Source: Sinotaia quadrata
Taxonomy: Eukaryota > Mollusca > Gastropoda > Architaenioglossa > Viviparidae
Assembly (NCBI GenBank): GCA_028829895.1
Contig: JALGAQ010000009.1
Location: 1,302,001 to 1,366,000, forward strand
DNA length: 64,000 nt
Reading direction: 5' to 3'
Position 1 is the first letter of the stretch; each line of letters begins with the position of its first letter. The position numbers were made by a program, and so were the translations under genes. Below the pieces are notes generated by a model that saw nothing but the letters and a program-made list of their open reading frames with translations, did not search any database and was not told the DNA's origin. Of this stretch, positions 24,870 to 35,900 are shown one piece after another.

Positions 24870-25440
24870 AATGAATGCCTTTGAATTAACCGAAAAAATT
24901 AAACAAATCACGAAACGACGTAAAGCGTTGACAAATGATCTGTATACAAATGCACTCAAACGACTGTTAAAAGCAGATGACGTGCTAGGTAGTAGAACGA
25001 ATTCGATGATTGTGGAAATATTGAAAGGCACCTCGCTTTTTGTAGGTTCGGGAGTATTTACCTATCTCTGTGCAATACAACAGTTACGAGACGTGTAAGA
25101 CACGTTGAACATCACTGGATGGATCAGAGGATCAGTTCTAAGTTAGATTTCACAATTGATCTAGAGAGTGAATTCGGTAGACTCAAGTTTCTTGATAGTT
25201 TGGTTCACAGAACAGGGGAAATCGGTATGAAAACATCGATCTATAGGAAACCGACGGACAGGGAAGGAATGTAAGCTCATATTTCAGTGAACTATGTGCA
25301 GATTTTCAAAAGTGTCATTCAATTCACGATTAAATTAGCCAAGAGATTTTGTAGCGAGATAGGGGGCAGAAAAGCGACAGTGGAGCAGCTCATTGGTAGA
25401 CTATTCAAATTATTCAAAGGATTCAAAGTTTTTATGTTGC
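24870..25440 (+). pseudogene. Penelope-like element fragment
   Basis: At about 25140-25260 the plus strand encodes FTIDLESEFGRLKFLDSLVHR followed by a K-T-S-I-Y-R-K-P-T-D motif. This is the characteristic FLDVLI..R..G...TSVYRKPT block near the end of the Penelope-like RT. The frame 24871-25098 upstream may be part of the same element, but I do not recognise its residues. No YVDD box and no GIY-YIG endonuclease are visible. Frames are broken by a stop at the end of RKPTDREGM. Schistosomes are known to carry Penelope-like elements, which fits the host guess. Confidence 0.65.
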
Positions 25441-25575
25441 AAAAAGCATAAGCTTTACAAAAGCCATAGGATGACAAATGTAGAGTCACACTGAAATGAA
25501 TCCTTCATGGTACATTTACTTACTCGTTCAATAAGTGGCGGGAATTGAAACATTTGTCAACATGAAAACATCTAA

Positions 25576-26123
25576 ACTTTGATTGAATGTAGTTTCAAAA
25601 GAAGAACTCACAAGATTTTCTGGTAGTAAGATCCAGAGAAACCAAACACGAACAGCATAAAAATACCGGCGACAATCAAGACGCGAATGTGGTATGATTA
25701 GTGGGGCTGCTTGGATTCTTGTTTTACACGCGAAGCGCTATTAGAACAGATGTGGTTTGGAGAGTGTAGGATTCTGTACTCCAGGATGAATTCTCCACGA
25801 GTGCGTCTTTTGTTTAGAGTGACAAGTTTGAAATGTGACAGGCGCGGTTCGTATAGTAATCTGCGAAGAGCGACGACTAAGTTTGTCGCGCGAAGGTGTA
25901 CTTTATCGAGCAGCGTAATGTCCCTTTAAACCAAGGCGTCCAAGCATGAGCCGAGTAATCTAACAAAGAAATTATATAGGGCTTTCATTACCATCAATAA
26001 TGTACCCAATGAGAACCGCCCAAAGATTATTCGTAGCATCCCTAACAAGCCAGAGGCAAGTTTGTGGACCCCCTCACATTGCAAAATGTTTTAAAGGCTG
26101 CCGAAAAGCCTCGCTAGACAACA
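25576..26123 (-). pseudogene. CR1-like LINE RT C-terminal fragment, inverted copy
   Basis: The minus-strand equivalent of the RT tail at 8640-9187, with the same motif order. Point changes differ, for example ACACGCGAAG against ACACGTGTAA near 25727, and the open frame is shortened by indels. It has no catalytic core. Confidence 0.75.
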
Positions 26124-27422
26124 GCTTCATAAGTAGAATGCCCTCAAGCAAAAATCGCAATTTAATTTTGTTTGCATCAGTGCTCATTCCTTATAAACCG
26201 CATTCTTCTCAAACTATAACCAACAAGATCAAATTCAGTGTAGTATAGAGTAAAAAGAAATTCTGCGGTGGCACTTTTTATGCACCTGAAAGAAAGGCTC
26301 CCAAAAGATAGTATTTCGAACTGTGGGTATGAGATTAATTACATAGACTGCCCACGCCATATTCATCGAACCATCGGTCACACTCGAAAAAACTTTCGTC
26401 GGGAATAACAACGGTAAAATTGCTGTTTTTCAATTCCTAATTTTTGTTTGATAAAAATAAAGCTTGGAGAATGGATGGGCAGCAAAACCATTGAAGCCCA
26501 TGGAGAGATCAAATATAAGAGGAAGTTTATGAATGATATGGCGAACGCGCCTTGTTCATATGCGATTGACACCATTGCATACCATGTACTGTCTTCATTT
26601 TATTTGTTGTTTTATTAAACTTGATGCAAATCCGTATGCCAATGGAATATTTTATCCCTATTCTCTTGTCCTCCTCCAAACTACGCAAGACATTCACACT
26701 CTTGAATTGAAAACCTTAGCTTGATGCACATTGATTTTCGTCGCATATTGAATTAACGGACAAATCCTCGTAAAATGTCGTAGAATGCATGAGCATATGC
26801 TCTTGCCGTGAGCATACATGCGTGTTTCAAAAAACGCAATCAGAACCTCGGAGGTTGACTTTAGTTCCCGAATACTACTTGTCCAATGTTTTTCATATAA
26901 AGATACAGTATATCTGTTCCTAAATCCTCCTTTTGTTCGCACGGAAACCATTCTAAATTAAACAGTTCTGTGTTTGGAAATTGTAAGATGCTTTTTATTA
27001 TTTGCTCAACGCAATATTTTGCACGATTGAACAATGTCTTATATTCATCACTATCCATCACCACTGTCTATCGTCAGCCCACAACGACTGACCATGTGCT
27101 CTTTCAAAAGTAACCATTCGTAGCTATCAAAGAAGCTCTGTTCAAGCACACGAGCACCTTGTGCTCACACACTGCATCTCATCAGAATTGCAACGTGTGG
27201 AAAAGTAATACCTACATTCCATAATCGGAAATAATGCTTCATCCAGTGGCTTTGTCAATGCTAGCAATCGATGAATAATTTCGTATCCACCAACACTCAA
27301 ACTAGTGTACTGCCGTTCATTAAAGGTGTTTCAGAAGCCACTAAACGGACTTTATAATCCATGCCAATTATATTTAATATATATATATATTTATAACCCA
27401 ATGTCAACACTGTGGTATTCTC
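25576..27422 (-). repeat. Long inverted repeat, right arm
   Basis: Reverse complement of 7342-9187. The two coordinates sum to about 34763 along most of the arm, with small indel drift. The arm is cut off at its outer end by the 100-N gap, at TGTGGTATTCTC. The spacer between arms is about 16.4 kb. A short AT microsatellite (about 27372-27391) here replaces AATTATAATTGG of the left arm. Confidence 0.9.
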
Positions 27423-27522
27423 NNNNNNNNNNNNNNNNNNNNNNNNNNNNNNNNNNNNNNNNNNNNNNNNNNNNNNNNNNNNNNNNNNNNNNNNNNNNNN
27501 NNNNNNNNNNNNNNNNNNNNNN
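27423..27522. other. Assembly gap (100 N)
   Basis: Exactly 100 unknown bases, a conventional placeholder rather than a measured length. It truncates the right inverted-repeat arm on one side and the hAT element on the other. Linkage across it should be treated as provisional. Confidence 0.99.
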
Positions 27523-28579
27523 GTGAAGCTCTCGCCGCCAAATCATTACCGGAAAATTTGCACTCAGTTTTGAATCAAGCTGTTAGAGTAGTGAACTTCA
27601 TCAAGTCTCGGCCGCTTAATTCAAGAATTTTCGCTTGACTCTGCGATGCCATGGATCCCGACTTCAAATCTCTGCTTTACCACACCAAAGTTTGTTGGCT
27701 GTCGAAAGGAAAAGTTTTAAAGCGTCTCGTTCATCTCAAAGTCGAAGTAATCTCAGTCTTGGAAGTCGAGGAAACGGATTTTGGATTCGATCTTCGTGAC
27801 GAGACTTGGTGGCTCAAAGTTCAGTTTCTCTCCGATCTGTTTGATAAACAGAATTCTCTCAAATTGAGCCTGCAAGGACCATCAGAAAACATCATCTCGT
27901 CGATATCCAAACTGAAGTCTTTTGATGAAAAACTGACGCTATGGAAAAACAAAGTATCAAAGGGTATTTTTGATTGCTTTCCTTCCGTCAACGATTCTCA
28001 ATCGAAGAGCATAATCGCTGACGACATCATTTCTACACTGACGAGCCTCCAATCAGAAATTCACCATTAGTTTCCATCACTTTCTATCGACGAATATGAC
28101 TGGGTGATCATTCCATTTGGAAGCAATGAGATATCAAATCTATCGTGTGAAGAGGAAGAAGAGCTGATTGAGTTGAGAAATGACAAATTTCATTGACTGG
28201 GATTTGCCAAAAACAGTTTGGACGAATTTTGGCTCTGCTTGAAGCAGTTATTTCCAGCACTCCGTTTGAAAGCAGTCAAGATCATTTTGCCATTCGCGTC
28301 ATCCTGGTTCTGTCAATTCGGATTTTCAGCTTTGACTAAAATCAAATCAAAAAAGAGAGCGCGACTCCTTTGATTAGACGACGAAATGCCTGTTTGTTTT
28401 TCAGCATTAGAGCCAGGTTTCGATCTTATCTGCTCTCGAAAGCAAGCTCAACCATCGCATTGAAATTTTAAACGTTGAAAATAAAATTTAACCAAACTAA
28501 GTTTTTTGGTCAAGGTGTGTCGCCAAATTTTTCAGATATCCTAAGTGTGTCGTGAGTGAAAAAAAGGTGAGAACCACTG
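27523..28579 (+). pseudogene. hAT-superfamily transposase remnant, 3' part
   Basis: From the gap onward the plus strand encodes a degraded hAT (ZBED5/SCAND3-like) transposase. AVRVVNFIKSRPLNSRIFA near 27580-27637 is followed by the frame 27651-28070 (139 residues, with LLYHTKVCWLSKGKVLKRL). After a stop come LDEFWLCLKQLFPAL and FGFSALTKIKSKKRARL near 28340, the conserved hAT C-terminal dimerisation block. At least four in-frame stops interrupt it. The N-terminal BED finger would lie in or beyond the gap. The protein would have bound its terminal repeats and moved the element; this copy cannot. Confidence 0.8.
28568..28579 (+). repeat. hAT right terminal inverted repeat
   Basis: TGAGAACCACTG is the reverse complement of CAGTGGTTCTCA, the common hAT terminal sequence. 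It follows the transposase by about 120 bp. The next 8 bases, GACTAAAG (28580-28587), would be one half of the target-site duplication. The partner should lie at the left end, hidden by the gap. Confidence 0.8.
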
Positions 28580-29404
28580 GACTAAAGCCTACATTTACCG
28601 AGGAGCCTGTATATCTTAAACCCGTAACCCTCTCTTTCCAACATGCCATCGCAACGCCGACACCTGTCCCAACTAATCCCCTCCCCTACTACCCGATTAT
28701 GCTTCTGGAGCGATCTCGCTCCTACGAACGCTCTAGGGGGCGTATTGTGGCGTTCAACATTGTACATAACTTCAGATGATTTGTTTTACCTGTTTCAAAT
28801 TGTTTCTATATAGCGATACCTCCTGTACATTCGTGTATTCTCTTTTTGGTTTCAAATACATCGTTGACTACGCATCCACGCACTTCTCATTGTAATTGTT
28901 CGTGTCGCCGACTGTTTCTCGTTCTTCGGTTGATATTCACAAGACGGCGTACTAACTGACAAGTACTCTCTTTCAGTCATAATTGCTAGCGACAATCGAC
29001 GATATTGCCGGCGACAAAATTGCAGTAGAATATTGTGAAAGACAGGACTGTCAGACTCGCGCGTACTGTGACTGCGTACTTTTGTGCCTATTGTACCCGA
29101 CTTTAGTGAGCCTTTCTATTTTTTAACATTACTGTATAAAGTTCCTGTGACAATTCCGCTACAAAATTGTAAGAACACCATTTACCTGTGTCGTTCTTGT
29201 TTTGAACAGTTTCATACTGTGCCCTCTAGTCGCGCATATTTGTTGATGACAAATATGCTTCGATGGTCTTCCGTTGAGTTCGCCGTTCAGTATTTTTTCT
29301 GGTTACGACCAGGTCCCCACGATGCCTCCGGTAATCCATTCAAAATAGACCCAGGCGCTGGATACGAATATCTCATGGTAAATCTCTGATAGCCAGAATA
29401 GTCT
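28580..29404. other. Unassigned region beyond the hAT element
   Basis: The GC content is slightly higher than in the surroundings. A 101-residue frame at 29084-29389 starts with hydrophobic and basic residues and has no recognised domain. Parts of 28860-29090 look like regulatory or LTR-type sequence, but I find no partner copy in the window. No firm call is possible. Confidence 0.35.
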
Positions 29405-31870
29405 GAGAACATCAGCTTTGTTCCTTATCGATTAAGTCACACTCTAGTTTCGATTGTGGATACGTGGCAGGTTGTCCATAATCAAAAATGGGACGGACGT
29501 GAGATGTAAACAGTAGTCTGAATATTACGGAGGTCATTCCAACAAAGGATCTTTTGATTAAGCGGAACATTATGTAGGCGGAAGTAACTTTTCTGGTTGT
29601 GTCCAAAACAGACTTGGGGTTGCGCCTGCCAACAACTCTTAGGTCCTTTTCGTCACTTGAGTTTCTCAACAGGTACCCCCCAATGTGGAACTTTAGACCC
29701 GATTGGTTGAACACATTGAATTTACTTCTGTTGCTCGGCACCTTCCGCCTAATTGACCAATCCTCAAGCTCATCCAAGATGCTTTGCATATTATCGGCGC
29801 CTTCAGTGCTGCCACTTCTGACCAGGTCTTGAGGTTGTCGGGATACAGCAAGCATTCGCCATCCAAAGCGAGCGGAAGATCATTAATGAAGACTTTAAAC
29901 AGCTGTGGCCCGAGAACGGACCCCTGCGATACTCCACTGGTCATCGAGACTTATGGGGAGAGAGCTTCATTCACCGTGACTACCATGGATCGATTGATTA
30001 GGATGTCAGCGATCTCGGAGAGAAGGTTACCCCTTATCCCTTATCTATGTAGCTTGAGAAAAACCAGATGAAGAGGAATTTTATCAAATGCTTTGCTGAA
30101 ATACACGTAGACTACATCCAGCCGTTTATCATCATCCACTGCCATGGCCATTTTCTCTCTGGCAACTAGAAGATTCGAGGCTTGTGATCGGTTCTTCTTC
30201 TGGAAACCATTTTGACAAGCCGTTATGGAGCCGAGCTTTTCCAGGTGTACCTGAATGGCACTCTTGATCGCCTTCTCCATGATCTTGCGTTAGATTGGGT
30301 TTATATATATAGGTCTGTAATTTGCAGGGTCATTACGATCTCCGTTCTTAAAGAATGGTTTAACATGTCCGATCTTTCAGACTGACGGTAGACGTCCACC
30401 ATCAAGGAAGAGCCGATAGATGCCGCTGGCAGGCACCGCAATGTATTTAGCTTTTGTTTTGAGTATTAGTGGGTGCATTCCGTCTGGGCCGCGAGAGATG
30501 TCAAGCGTTAGTCTCTGAAGCAGGTTGCTTATATTGTTGTGATTGAGAACAATATCTTCTAGAAGAGGGTTTTAGTAAGACCACTTCTCCAGGCCTGCTG
30601 CTTCTTTGGGGCTTATTCCGTCCTCGTAAACATAGGTAAACTGTTCCGCAAGAGCACTGGCTATGGCGTAGTCCTCTTGGAGTAAATCACCGGTTGTTCT
30701 CAAGAGGAGAGTAGGTAAACACGTACATGCTTTGTTGCTCCTTCGTAGGTATCCATTCAGCTGTTTAGGGTTACTTCTAGACTTCCAGGTAAATTAGCGT
30801 TCGTATTTCATGCGCTTGTCTGTTTTCGCTTAAGTGAACCGATTGCACTGGAGCTTGTATATGTTATAATCTACAGTGAGCGAGGTGATTTTGAAACCAT
30901 TCCATAGTTTGCGTCACTGTTTCGGCATGATTCGCAGCTCCATGTAAATCAAGGGAGACTTTTGGAAAGCAGCTGCTTCCGAGAAAGAAAACATGTCTGT
31001 AAACTAGTGCGTCAATCTTAGTGTCGTCAAAGTCAGCGTTAACGGAGATGGTTCGATCGGCGTCCCTCGCTTTTTCTTTAAGACGGTCTAAGTCCGCCCT
31101 CCAGTAATTGCGACGAATCTCAGTCCGTGAATGGACTTCCAGCGAACCGAAGGAGTGTAGTGATCACTTTTCCCATCGAGATAGAGGGCTTAGGTTCATG
31201 ATGGATTGCGAAATAGCCCCAAGTCGGACGTGTTGAATGGTTGTCCGGGAACTGAACGGATCGGACGGGACACGTGCTGCGTTAGGAAACAATCCATGGC
31301 AATTTCCAGCAGGCGTGATTCGAATGCTTAGTTTGGAAATCGGCAGCAGAGGCTTTCCCACTCAATCACAGGTGCGTTGAAATTACAAACAATCAGACGG
31401 TTCTTACCTGCACTATATTTCTTGAGCAGTTCTAGCAAAACGACTCCATAATTCATAGGCGCTCTGTAGACTTCTCCAATGATTACCGACTTCTGACCGT
31501 CGTTGATGCGGCAACCACACCGATAAGAATCCACCTTTGTCATCGAATACTATTTCTAGCAAATGAGCTTTAAGATGTTCTCTCCAATTGATAATGACTC
31601 AACCTCCTAAGCGTTCGCACGGGGGGTCGGCTCTGGCGAGCATATAACCGGGGAGGCTACCCTCAGCGTCCAGGACATCGTTAGAGAGCCAGGACTCGGT
31701 GAACATCAGCACGTCCGGAAGATAATGTACTACGAGGATTTGAATTTCATCTATCTTGGAGAGGTGACTGCGAAGATTTGCAGACAGAATGCATATATAT
31801 ATAAACCTGCGATCAGCTTGTCGTAGACATCCACGTGCGTCACCGATCAGGACGCATGTTCCCACTTCTT
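29405..31870 (-). pseudogene. CR1-like LINE, endonuclease plus reverse transcriptase, decayed
   Basis: The 5' to 3' direction runs right to left. The endonuclease begins near 31865 (LSANLRSHLSKIDEIQI and PDVLMFTESWLS, the catalytic TE-WL block) and continues at 31328-31543 (IIGEVYRAP). The RT starts at 30041-30280 (CQNGFQKKNRSQASNLL, then DVVYVYFSKAFDKIPLHLVFLKL, the aspartate motif with one D replaced by Y). It continues at 29693-29944 ([19 protein letters not shown]), where the YADD box is degenerate (LLYPDN). The thumb is at 29412-29855 (SHVRPIFDYGQPA). Many stops and frameshifts are present. The 3' end is not cleanly defined. Confidence 0.82.
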
Positions 31871-32039
31871 ATATGATTTACATTGGAAAGCCCCAACCTT
31901 TTATGAAACCTCTGATAGACAAGTAGAACAATATTCTTTCCGGGATGGTATGCGATAACCTGCGTGTTTTAACAAAAAAATTTTCTTAATTATTGGTAGG
32001 CTCAGATATATTCAAACCTGCCGCTTGACATTGACATTC

Positions 32040-32273
32040 CGGGTCGTGTTAACAATCGGAGTGAAACGCTGAGTAAGAGTTCTTTGAGTGTATATTCGAA
32101 CTTTCGAGGTTTGTGATTTATCCAGTTGATGCATACTTGATTTCGAATCGCACACTTATATAAGTGTATTTCAAGGAACTCCTTTCATTATTGATATTTA
32201 TTGGAGCGCACATCTCTGGGTTCGTAACTACCCGCAACAGCTGAGAGAACTTTATATAGATAAAGGTCTTACA
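32040..32273 (+). repeat. BEL/Pao LTR fragment (3' part)
   Basis: Matches the second half of the LTR at 56466-56880, and more weakly the LTR at 49253. Landmarks are TCGAACTTTCGAGGTTTGTG, ATTTATCCAGTTGATG, TTTCGAATCGCA and TGGAGCGCACATCTCTGGGTTCG, ending at TCTTACA (32273) where the intact LTRs end in TCTACA. The 5' part of the LTR is not recognisable. Confidence 0.75.
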
Positions 32274-32890
32274 AATCTCAAAAATGTCATCCGCAAAAGA
32301 ATATTTGGGCCGAACAGGCACAAGGTACAACGGTGACGATGGATCGATTGATGGAGAACAGATCAATCGACAAGAGAAGCGGCAAATCCCGAATTTAAAT
32401 TCGCTGTTAATAAACCTGGCTTATGTCCGGTAGATAAGCAAACTTCATTCGATGAGATTAATTGTGGTCATGAAATTCAAAGTCCCTTATGATTTCGCTT
32501 ATGATTTCAGTACTATCCCACATTATAATAGGTCTTCGGATAGAGGATCATACTACCGATATAACGCCTATACGATTTAAAGCGCGTGGTAGTTTTGCTC
32601 TTCAGGAACCCACTGAGAGGAAGAAAGACAACCAAGTAATGATTGTGGAAAACGAAAAAGAGGAAAGGCACCGCCTTTGAGCGAGACTTGAGCGCATCAA
32701 GCAAAAGGAATCTAGAAGACAGAAGCAGATTCCTTCTAAAGTTGCCAGATCGAGCTCAGCGATCGGAAGCCTAGAGAGAATCCATCGGAAAGAGGGTTTA
32801 AGGCACGTGAAACAGTACATGATAAACTCCACGCAAACTTCAGTTCCTACAGCGGTTTTCACGGCCCTCAGAAGCCTTATGTAGAGGTAG
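32274..32890 (+). pseudogene. BEL/Pao leader and gag N-terminus, decayed
   Basis: Directly after the LTR fragment the leader is followed by a gag start. LERIKQKESRRQKQI and GLRHVKQYMIN near 32690-32825 align with LQQIEQNESRRRAKL and RLNHVKRYTID of the complete element at 50100-50250. A stop at the end of the 32489-32680 frame breaks it. The rest of the element is missing. The RTE 3' tip at 32985 lies about 100 bp further on. Confidence 0.7.
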
Positions 32891-32984
32891 TAGATTCATT
32901 CCATGGCAGCCTATGGCGAGCCTGCAAAGTAGATTTCGGTGAGTCAAGCGTGACGAACCCCACAGTCAGCGAGCCCAGATATGG

Positions 32985-35900
32985 TTGGCGACCGTCAGAC
33001 TCGAGAGACTATGGTATTTGTCACTTCGTTTCAGTTATGCAATATTCTTCTCATTTTGTATAATAATATTTTGATTTTCTAACTTAGTTTATCCCCTGTT
33101 TCTGCTGGTCTGATTTTGTTTTATTTCTACTTCATAGCTACTTTTAAATTAAATTTCTTTCATATGATATTGTAGGTAATAATAGTTGTGCTTATCGATC
33201 CATTTATTGTATTATTTGTGTTTTTATCTTTAATATCGTTAACATTAATTTGATCAGTACTTTTTGTCATTATTGTTATTCCTTTATTATTACTACTGTT
33301 GTCATCCGAATTTTTTATTTCATTTAAGATTTTTTACATTTAGTATTTTGCCTAACTTTTATGGTATTGTAACACAACGTCGTCTGTGACTGTAGAGGCC
33401 TATACGAGACAAGCACATTTTTCCACAGCCACTACAGACAACGGGCGTTCTGCTTTCAGAACGCATCTTATTTCCGATTTTTTTCTTATCCCTCGACTTC
33501 TTGTGGTCTTGATCTATTCTGTGAGCTGCTGCCCTTATGACGCTCCGCCAGCTAATGCGATCCGCTGCGCGTTTTTCCCAGTTCACCAGGTCGATTTCTC
33601 CGCATTTGATGTCACGCTTGACTATGTCCTTTAGCGTAGGTTCGGTCTTCCGACTGATCTGGAACCAGCGGCAAGTTCACCCTAGAGCATGGACTTTGGG
33701 ATGCGGTTTTCCTCCATTCGTGTTACATGTCCAATCCAACGTAGACGTCTATGAGCCAGGACTGCGAAAATACTTTGGACTCCAGCTCGTTGAAGGACGA
33801 CGATGTTTGAGATGTGATTTTACCATCGTATTTGTAGCATTTTCCGAAGATTGCGTAAGTGGAACACATTTAGTTTGCGTTGATGGTGTGAATGTAGCGT
33901 CCATGTTTCGATGCCGTAGAGCAGAGTGCTCAACACGCAGGACCGGTAAATCTGCATTTTTGTATTGATGGTCAGCTTCGGGTTTCTCCAGACGCGTTTG
34001 TGCAGTCGCCACCTTATTGTTGATGCTTTACCAATACGCTTGCTTAGTTCGGAATCTAAAGAGAGGTTACTGGAGATAGTGGATCCCAGGTAGGGGAATC
34101 CATTTACTACCTCTAGTGTGCGGCTTTCAATCGAAATTTCCGGCGCACTATTAACCCCTTGGCCAATGACTTTAGTTTTGTTGAAACTGATTGTTAGGCC
34201 GAATTCCTTGCAAGCACTGGCGAAACAGCTTATTAGTCGCTGTAATCCTTCCTCAGAATGGGCTGTCAAGGCCGCATCATCCGCAAACAGCAGCATCCGC
34301 AAAAATACGTTTTGAATTTTAGTTTTGGCCCGAAGTCGCGCAGGGTTGAATAATCCGCCATCGCTCCTGGTGTGAAGGAATATCCCGTCATTTGAATCCC
34401 TGTAGGCTTATGCGAGCAGCATTGAAAAGAAAATGCCGAACAATGTCGGTGCAAGCACATAACCTTGCTTTACTACATTCTTGATCGGGAATGCGCTTGA
34501 AGTTGAGCTACCGCATTACACCGTACCTTGCATATCTTCGTGGAAGGCGACAATCATTTGCAGCAAGTTTGGAGGGCAGCTGATCTTCTTCAGGAGTCTA
34601 TATAATCCATTTCGGCTGACCATGTCAAATGACTTTGTAAGGTCAACAAAGGCTACATAAAGTGGCTTGTTTTGTTCACGACATTTTTCCTGCAGTTGAC
34701 GGAGAGAAAATATCATATCGATGGTTGATCTTCCAGCGCGGAATCCACATTGAGTTTCTGGATAGACTCGTTCAGCTAGAATTTGCAATCTTTTGAGAAC
34801 GACGCGAGCGAAGACTTTGCCGACGACGCTGAGAAGGGAAATTCCACGGTAGTTTGAGCAGTGGCTTCGGTCTCGTTTGTTTTTGTACAATGTAATTATT
34901 TTTGCGTCGCGCCGTTCTTGTGGAACAGTTCCTTCCTACCAGCTTTGAAGTAATAGTTGATGCAGTTGCAAAATAGATAAGTTCGAATCACAGCTTTCAG
35001 GATCTCAGCTGTGATGCCATCTTGACCAGGGGTTTTCCCATTTTTCATTTTCTTCAGAGCATCTTCCAGTTCTCCAACCGTCGGTTGATTATCCAGTGTA
35101 GTCATTTCCGGCATGTTCGGGATGACGTCCATCGCAGAATCTGATACTGTAGTTGGATTGGAGTACAGTCCTTTTATAGTATTCCGCCCACCTCTCCAAC
35201 TTCATTTGTCGGTCTGTAATGTTGATTAAATTTGCTGAATTCAATGGAGCCGTTTTGATAATTCGTGGGCCGAGGGCTTTATTTATGCCCTCATACATGC
35301 CGCGGATGTTACCGAAATCGGCGGCAAGCTGAATATCTTTGCATATATCTAGCCAGTAGTTGTTTGCACATCGTCGTGAAGTCCACTGGGCCTCTCTTCT
35401 GTATTTTCGAAGATATTCAAGGGTTGATTCAGAGGGGTTGTTTTTGTATTCAATGAGTGCAGTGCATTTTGCTGCAAATATTGGCTCCAGTTCTGCGATG
35501 CTGGCTGTGAACCAATCCGCGTTTTGTCGGTCCTGTTTGCCGAAGACAGTGAAAGCAGTGCTTCGTATTGCATCGCTTATTTGTTGCCATCTGCTTTCGA
35601 CGTCATTTGCAGAGCAGGCGTTTAGTTTATTATCAATGGCAGCTGCAAAGCGATCACGTAATTCTTGGACGGCTACCCTACTGCTGGTAATGCTGGATGT
35701 CCTTTCATCCTTTGGTAGTTGATACGTTTAGGTTGCAGACGCACTTTGCTCCCAACGAGAGAATGGTCTGTGTCGCAATCTGCACTGTGTTAGCTGCGGA
35801 TTTTCAACACCGTGTTCAGTAGTCTTCTGCGAGTGATGATGAGGTCAAGTTGGTGCCAATGGTGGCTTCTCGGGTGTTGCCAAGAGACGCGGTAATGTGG

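Noticed and set aside
27305..27526. Reading frame running into the first N gap
   Set aside because: Half of it consists of unknown bases. The remainder covers a TA microsatellite and inverted-repeat sequence.
29084..29389. 101-residue plus-strand frame as a host gene
   Set aside because: No recognised motif, no splice or promoter context that I can defend, and the surrounding DNA is element-derived. Kept only as unassigned sequence.
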